The notes under the pieces: model-generated
Told to the model about the DNA's origin: nothing
Seen by the model: only the letters and a program-made list of their open reading frames with translations
The model's database searches: none
Assembly (NCBI RefSeq): GCF_000444875.1
Contig: NC_021985.1
Coordinates: 1,240,001-1,304,000, forward strand
Direction of reading: 5' to 3'
Origin: Streptomyces collinus Tu 365
Lineage (GTDB): Bacteria > Actinomycetota > Actinomycetes > Streptomycetales > Streptomycetaceae
Length of the DNA: 64,000 nt
Position numbers and translations under genes: made by a program
In this document: one piece after another, positions 62,745 to 64,000 of the stretch
How the letters are laid out: every line of letters begins with the position of its first letter
Numbering within the stretch: position 1 is the stretch's first letter

Positions 62745-64000
62745 CTAGGCGTCGGCGGCGCGCCGCGCGCGCAGGCCCGAGCCGATCGCCCAGCCCAGAC
62801 CGCCCGCCGCGACCAGCACCAGGGCGATCTCGGGCAGGATGCCCAGCTCGGTGGCGGGCGTCTCGGAGGTGCGCAGCGGCACCTTCTGGACGAGGTAGGC
62901 GGGCACGAACATGCCCGTCTTCTGGGTGATCCGCCCGTCGGGCATGATGACGGCGCTGACGCCACTGGTGACCGGCACGGTCACGGTCCGGCTGTGCTCG
63001 ACGGCGCGGACGCGCGACATGGCGAGCTGCTGGTAGGTCATCTCGCTGCGGTCGAAGGTGGCGTTGTTGCTGGGTACGGAGATCATCTCCGCGCCGTGGG
63101 TGACGGTGTCCCGCACGGCCCAGTCGAAGGCGGCCTCGTAGCAGGTGGCGAGGCCGACCTTGGCACCGCGGACGTCGAACACGCCCGGCTCGCTGCCGCG
63201 GCTGAAGTCCTGGCGGACCATGCTGGTCCAGTTCTTGTTGATGGCGCCGACCAGCCCGCGCAGCGGGAGGTACTCGCCGAACGGCTGCACCTGACGCTTG
63301 TCGTAGGTCTGGGTCGGTCCCTTGACCGGGTCCCACAGGATCTGCTCGTTGAGCAGCCTGCCGTCCTTCTCGACGACGCCGCCGACCGAGATGGGCACCC
63401 CGACGGCCCGGGCGGCACCGCTGATGACGGCGGCGGCGTCGGCGTTGGTGAAGGGGTCGATGTCGGAGGAGTTCTCCGGCCACAGCACGTAGTCGGGGCG
63501 GGCCACCTTGCCCGCCTTGATGTCGGCGGCCAGCTCGAGGGTCTCGCGGACGTGGTGGTCGAGGACGGCGCGGCGCTGGGCGCTGAACTCGAGCCCGGCG
63601 CGGGGCACGTTGCCCTGGATGAGCGCGACGGTCGCTGAGCCGGCCTCCGCCCTGTCGCTCACCAGCGGGCGGGCGGCGACCGCTCCCACCACCGGGACGG
63701 CCACGCTCAGCAGGGCGGCGGCCGCGGCTCCGCGCCGCAGGACCCGGGTGCGGCGCCGCTCGGCGAGCAGCCGCCCGGCCTCGTACAGACCGAACCCGCA
63801 CAGCACCACGGCGAAGCCGAGCACCGGGGTGCCGCCCACCGCGGCGAGCGGCAGGAACACGCCGTCCGCCTGACCGAAGGCGATCTTGCCCCAGGGAAAG
63901 CCGCGGAACGGCACGCGCGCGCGTACCGCCTCTCCGGCGATCCACACCGCGGCCGCCCACACCGGCCAGGCCGGCAGCTTGGAGACGGCCGCGACGCCCA
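62745..64000 (-). CDS. lnt: Apolipoprotein N-acyltransferase, 3' part (cut by right edge)
   Basis: The visible 418 residues cover the last TM helices and the whole CN-hydrolase (nitrilase) domain of Lnt, which transfers the third acyl chain to the N-terminal cysteine of lipoproteins. The triad is Glu in YVLWPENSS, Lys in TYDKRQVQPFGEYLPL, and Cys in GLATCYEAAF. A last TM helix (ILPEIALVLVAAGGLGWAIG) is at the end. Translation continues without a stop to base 64000 (LPAWPVWAAAVWI), so the N-terminal TM helices lie outside. In some Streptomyces the gene is fused to a dolichyl-phosphomannose synthase (Ppm1); the visible C-terminal end shows no such fusion. Confidence 0.93.
   Translation of the reverse strand, partial: GVAAVSKLPAWPVWAAAVWIAGEAVRARVPFRGFPWGKIAFGQADGVFLPLAAVGGTPVLGFAVVLCGFGLYEAGRLLAERRRTRVLRRGAAAAALLSVAVPVVGAVAARPLVSDRAEAGSATVALIQGNVPRAGLEFSAQRRAVLDHHVRETLELAADIKAGKVARPDYVLWPENSSDIDPFTNADAAAVISGAARAVGVPISVGGVVEKDGRLLNEQILWDPVKGPTQTYDKRQVQPFGEYLPLRGLVGAINKNWTSMVRQDFSRGSEPGVFDVRGAKVGLATCYEAAFDWAVRDTVTHGAEMISVPSNNATFDRSEMTYQQLAMSRVRAVEHSRTVTVPVTSGVSAVIMPDGRITQKTGMFVPAYLVQKVPLRTSETPATELGILPEIALVLVAAGGLGWAIGSGLRARRAADA

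Overview
The window looks like chromosomal DNA from a Streptomyces species or a very close relative. It has very high G+C, codons that almost always end in G or C, GTG/TTG starts, many 4-nt stop/start overlaps, and typical Streptomyces families: PAS-GAF-PP2C phosphatases, a secreted GH19 chitinase, a secreted M4 protease next to a LysR regulator, an SCO2400-like zinc-ribbon protein and a DasR-type operator at the chitinase. I see no rRNA operon, prophage, transposase, CRISPR array or large antibiotic cluster. It reads as ordinary chromosome with accessory patches.

Layout. 1-5.4 kb: end of an MDR oxidoreductase, a CE7 esterase, a HutC-type GntR regulator behind a dre-like operator, a methyltransferase/PadR pair divergent from an NTF2-like gene, and a proline-rich membrane protein. 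5.6-8.3 kb: a short second Rho with a C-rich leader, then a D,D-carboxypeptidase. 8.1-15.4 kb (minus strand): a FadR-type regulator, asparaginase, aspartase and glutaminase (amide and amino-acid nitrogen catabolism), followed by two polyprenol-dependent mannosyltransferases. 15.5-17.7 kb: UppP with a clear terminator, then a FluC-DUF190-FluC fluoride-export operon. 17.8-25.2 kb: SMP-30 protein, small regulators, VOC protein, MarR, an orphan PqqB, a channel-like membrane protein, SseB-like protein, a GlxA-type AraC regulator and a GAPDH.

25.3-38.9 kb is the most unusual part. Two paralogous PAS-PAS-GAF-PP2C phosphatases of almost equal length lie in the same orientation and bracket a tightly coupled four-gene operon: leucine-rich-repeat protein, ankyrin-repeat protein, MoxR AAA+ ATPase, and a protein with both an HExxH metallopeptidase-like site and a VWA MIDAS. 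The same interval holds a 75-bp-period minisatellite, a tRNA-like element with an abnormal anticodon arm, and an internally deleted methyltransferase. A third PP2C gene, with a C-terminal anti-sigma-type kinase domain, follows. I regard the LRR/ankyrin/MoxR/VWA operon as the best candidate for a little-described system.

38.9-64 kb: a molybdenum hydroxylase operon (separate FAD subunit, fused FeS-Mo subunit, membrane-anchored ABM protein); M4 protease plus LysR regulator with an 18-bp palindrome between them; CBS-BON and universal stress proteins; an acyl-CoA dehydrogenase/PadR/SDR/MDR run; a DUF485-SSS acetate-type permease; a zinc-ribbon protein; a GH19 chitinase with paired dre-like repeats; a metabolite:H+ symporter, PucR-type regulator and 3-hydroxybutyrate dehydrogenase-like SDR that share a promoter motif; a Nudix hydrolase; and the 3' part of apolipoprotein N-acyltransferase running off the right edge.

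Functions are assigned by reading protein motifs, not by database search. Operators are called from symmetry and position only.
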